Source of the DNA: Planctomycetota bacterium
GTDB taxonomy: Bacteria > Planctomycetota > Phycisphaerae > UBA1845 > UTPLA1
DNA length: 64,000 nucleotides
Assembly: GCA_015654675.1 (NCBI GenBank)
Contig: JAATGM010000027.1
Coordinates: 1-64,000 of the forward strand
Reading direction: 5' to 3'
How positions within the stretch are numbered: the first letter of the stretch is position 1; each line of letters starts with the position of its first letter. The position numbers were made by a program, and so were the translations under genes. Below are positions 61,584 to 64,000 of this stretch, piece by piece. The notes under the pieces were generated by a model that was not told where the DNA came from, made no database searches, and was given only the letters and a program-made list of their open reading frames with translations.

Positions 61584-63109
61584 CCAGCGAACTTCGAAGG
61601 ATCGAGCGCCCCAAGCCCCGAACCCATCCAGCCCGCCTCGAGGCCGCCCCGTCGCGGCTTGGCCGGCTTGCGTGCCGCCAATTTCGCCGCCGCCTTCGCG
61701 GCCGCCGCCAACTCTTCAGGCGTCGGCGGCGCCGGCGGCTGCTTCATCGAAAGCGAGACCCGCTTCTGCTCCGAGTCAACCTTCAGCACCCGAACCTGAA
61801 TCTCATCCCCGACCTTCAACTTCTCTGAAACCGTCTTGATCCGCTGATCCGAAATCTCGGAAATGTGCAGCAATCCTTCGACACCGGCTTCCAGTTCCAC
61901 GAACGCGCCGAACTCGGTGATCCGCAGCACCTTCCCGGCCCGCATCTCGTTGACCGGAAAACGCTCGGCCACGTTGTCCCATGGATTCGCCGATGCCTGC
62001 TTCAATCCCAGCGATATGCGGTGCTTCTCCGAATCGACATTCAGGACCACTACCTCAACGACGTCGCCTTCCTTGACCACTTCGCTCGGATGACGCACCC
62101 GCTTCGTCCAGCTCATCTCGCTGATCGGAATCAGCCCGTCGACGCCCTCTTCCAGTTCGACAAATGCGCCAAACTCCGCCAGCCGCGCCACGCGCCCCTG
62201 CATCTTCATCTGTGGCGAATATCGCTCCGCAATCGACTCCCACGGGTTCGATTTGATCTGCTTCAGTCCCAGCGAAATCTTCCCGGTCTCGCGATTGATC
62301 TTCAACACGCGAAGCTCGAGGTCCTGCCCCGGCTGGAGCACATCCGCCGGCTTCCCGACCCGGCCCCAGCTCATGTCCGATACGTGCAGCAATCCATCAA
62401 CGCCCGGCTGAAGCTCGACGAACGCGCCATAATCCATGACCGCCCGCACCGACCCGCGAACCGTCGCGCCTTCGGCCAGATCGCGGATGTAGTCGGCCCG
62501 CCGCTCGACCGCCTCGCGCTCCAGCACCTTACGCCGGCTCACAACCAGATTCTGCTGCTCGCGGTCAAACTTGGTGACCTCGACCCGCACTGTCTGCCCG
62601 ATCAATTCGCTGATGTCTTTGAGGAAATGCGTATCAACCTGCGACGCTGGAACAAAGCCGCGCACGCCGTGAACATCAATCTCCAGCCCGCCCTTATTCA
62701 TCCCGCTGACACGCCCGTCCAATACGGCCCCAACCTGCATGTCGCGCCACATGGCCGCCGTCGCGGCCTTCTTCTTCGAGAGATTCAGCAGGCCGCCGCG
62801 CGCATCAAGCCCTTCGACCAGCGCCTCGATCTCTTCGCCCACCGCCGGTGCCGCTTCGAACTCGCCCCGCGAAATGACGCCCAGCATCTTCCCGCCCAGG
62901 TCAACCAGCACGTCGCTGCTCGCGACATTGGCCACCCGGCCCTTCACCAGCGTTCCGGGCGCATAGCCGTCGTCCTGCGACTTCGCCTCCGCCCCACCAT
63001 ACAGGTCGTTCGACGTCATCCCCGACATCGCTGCGGCCACCTCGCTATCGAGGTCCGCTTCGACCTGGCCCGTCGTCTGACCTGCCGGCTGATTCAACTG
63101 GCCGTCCAT
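61580..63109 (-). CDS. rpsA: 30S ribosomal protein S1
   Basis: A 509-residue S1 protein with five visible S1 RNA-binding domains: 'GTLVKGRVANVASSDVLVDL', 'GAVLDGRVSGMNKGGLEIDV', 'GATVRGSVRAVMDYGAFVEL', 'KMQGRVARLAEFGAFVELEE' and 'MRAGKVLRITEFGAFVELEA'. The third to fifth carry the strong (H/P)xS(D/E)MSW-type segments. It is slightly shorter than the six-domain E. coli protein (557). The acidic N-terminus (1-45) is variable, and the tail is Ala/Lys/Pro-rich. It anchors mRNA on the 30S subunit. The end overlaps the convergent secreted-protein gene by four bases. Confidence 0.92.
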   Translation of the reverse strand: MDGQLNQPAGQTTGQVEADLDSEVAAAMSGMTSNDLYGGAEAKSQDDGYAPGTLVKGRVANVASSDVLVDLGGKMLGVISRGEFEAAPAVGEEIEALVEGLDARGGLLNLSKKKAATAAMWRDMQVGAVLDGRVSGMNKGGLEIDVHGVRGFVPASQVDTHFLKDISELIGQTVRVEVTKFDREQQNLVVSRRKVLEREAVERRADYIRDLAEGATVRGSVRAVMDYGAFVELQPGVDGLLHVSDMSWGRVGKPADVLQPGQDLELRVLKINRETGKISLGLKQIKSNPWESIAERYSPQMKMQGRVARLAEFGAFVELEEGVDGLIPISEMSWTKRVRHPSEVVKEGDVVEVVVLNVDSEKHRISLGLKQASANPWDNVAERFPVNEMRAGKVLRITEFGAFVELEAGVEGLLHISEISDQRIKTVSEKLKVGDEIQVRVLKVDSEQKRVSLSMKQPPAPPTPEELAAAAKAAAKLAARKPAKPRRGGLEAGWMGSGLGALDPSKFAG

Positions 63110-63339
63110 CGTGCTCCGTCTCCGATTGGTTGCGTGCCTCGGCCCGGGGGCATCTCCGTGTTGTAACGATGCGAGGACATGAAGAGATAATACGGGGGCC
63201 TGATTGCACCTAGATGATGTTGATTTGACGATGCGCCGCGCGCGTACGTCTATCCAGAGACTAACATCTTTTCACAGCAAAGTCGAGCAGCCCGCCGGCC
63301 GCCCGAGACCGCTTTCGCGCATTCTTTTCAACCACTCGA
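63110..63339. other. Intergenic region upstream of rpsA
   Basis: About 230 bp between the S1 start and the end of the DUF3105-like gene. A TATTAT-like -10 element is present on the minus strand near 63188, without a convincing -35 hexamer. No gene or stable hairpin was identified. Confidence 0.3.
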
Positions 63340-63996
63340 TCATGCCTCCTGCTCAGGTCCCTGATCGATGTACGTCTGGTAAAACGAGAGAATCGCGCCG
63401 ACGTCCGGCCAATCCAGATACAACTGCCGATTCCATGCCACGACGCATAACGCGTGCGGAAGCCCCGAGTAAGGCGTGATCACCAGCTTCTGGTTTCCGA
63501 AGCTCGCGCTCACGGGCACGATGGCCAGCAGCGACCGCAGCGTCGGCTCGGCCAGCGGTCCGGTTCTCTGCGGATCAAAGAGGATGACAATGTATCCATG
63601 CTCCAGACTGTGCACCCAGTGCCCCGTCGCAAGCTGGTCACAGTAAAACCCCGTATCGGCCGGCACCTCAAAATGCGGTCCGCTAGCCGGCGGATTCGTC
63701 GCATAAGTCGGGTTCGAATCGCTATCGACGTGCAGGCGCCCCTCGTTCGGGACGCTCAGGATCACACCAGCCGGTGGATTTCCCGCAGGGAAGCTGGTGA
63801 TATCCACCGCCCCGTCATCCCGAGTATCCGGAACAGGATCCGAAGGCCCCCCACCGCAAGAACTCGCCCCCGGCGTGCAAGCCCCAAACCCAGAAGGCGG
63901 CGGCGCGCATGAAAACAGATCAACACAGCCGCTGCCCAGAATTGCGACGGCGCCCAGCACGATCACGAACAAACCCAACTGCAACCGGCCCATCAA
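63340..63996 (-). CDS. DUF3105-like lipoprotein
   Basis: A 218-residue protein with a signal peptide and lipobox LGSGC (near residue 24), then a Cys/Pro/Gly-rich linker. The domain carries the DUF3105 pattern: 'NPPASGPHF', 'GFYCDQLATGHWVHSLEHGYIVILFDP' and 'ALCVVAWNRQLYLD'. The H-W-V-H-S-L-E-H-G motif, with several His and a Glu, suggests metal binding, but the function is unknown. Two ATGs (63996 and 63993) are possible. The gene is complete at its 5' end within the window by this reading. Confidence 0.8.
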   Translation of the reverse strand: MMGRLQLGLFVIVLGAVAILGSGCVDLFSCAPPPSGFGACTPGASSCGGGPSDPVPDTRDDGAVDITSFPAGNPPAGVILSVPNEGRLHVDSDSNPTYATNPPASGPHFEVPADTGFYCDQLATGHWVHSLEHGYIVILFDPQRTGPLAEPTLRSLLAIVPVSASFGNQKLVITPYSGLPHALCVVAWNRQLYLDWPDVGAILSFYQTYIDQGPEQEA

Positions 63997-64000
63997 CGCC

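Noticed and set aside
1-64000. CRISPR array
   Set aside because: No regularly spaced direct repeats of 24-40 bases with unique spacers were seen.

Overview
The window is GC-rich, gene-dense bacterial DNA with an accent typical of Planctomycetota. The signs are an ECF sigma factor next to a Ser/Thr kinase with TPR repeats, a secreted repeat protein ending in a dockerin-like calcium module, a bacterial microcompartment (BMC) operon, a divergent membrane pyrophosphatase and many lipoproteins. The phylum is an inference; there is no rRNA or other decisive marker here.

Layout. (1) Positions 1-862: the tail of an IS5-type transposase, then about 0.7 kb of pyrimidine-rich, apparently non-coding DNA. 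(2) 863-20606: an exopolysaccharide cluster of the XrtA/EpsH-associated type. It holds an ExeA-like ATPase fused to a giant coiled coil, Wza-, Wzc- and CpsD-like export proteins, a FemAB-like protein, several glycosyltransferases (one fused to a polysaccharide deacetylase), an O-antigen-ligase/Wzy-like protein, a GT2 with a zinc-ribbon-like N-terminus, a methyltransferase and a PaaK/CapK-like adenylating enzyme. No exosortase is in the window. (3) 20603-36512: housekeeping and cell-envelope genes (ybjQ-like, scpB, murI, a HEAT lipoprotein, dprA, a 1443-residue AsmA-like protein, yihY-like, a crotonase, glycogen debranching enzyme, purC, frr, an acyl-CoA synthetase). (4) 36513-37911: a 1.4 kb gap with a 59-codon gene that has a strong Shine-Dalgarno site, a candidate structured non-coding RNA of about 365 nt ending in a textbook terminator, and a promoter plus a hairpin-rich leader for the pyrophosphatase. 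(5) 37912-46143: hppA, rsfS, cinA, a membrane protein, a lipoprotein and a glycosyltransferase. (6) 46162-53066: a BMC operon. (7) 53075-63996: a metallopeptidase/CoA-binding/SDR operon, the ECF sigma factor and kinase pair, the secreted repeat protein, ribosomal protein S1 and a DUF3105-like lipoprotein.

The BMC operon is the most distinctive system. Its shell set is one hexamer protein (BMC-H), two different tandem-domain proteins (BMC-T) and three pentamer proteins (BMC-P). Its enzymes are an RpiB-like/DeoC fusion, a CoA-acylating aldehyde dehydrogenase and a class II aldolase. This gene content fits a sugar-phosphate-processing metabolosome: aldolases release an aldehyde that the dehydrogenase turns into acyl-CoA inside the shell. 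The linker of the fusion carries an encapsulation-peptide-like helix resembling the N-terminus of the dehydrogenase, followed by a compact six-cysteine cluster. A degenerate nuclease-fold lipoprotein gene interrupts the operon. A TTGACA promoter with a 7+7 palindrome lies in front. No phosphotransacylase, kinase or regulator gene of the usual types is linked within the window.
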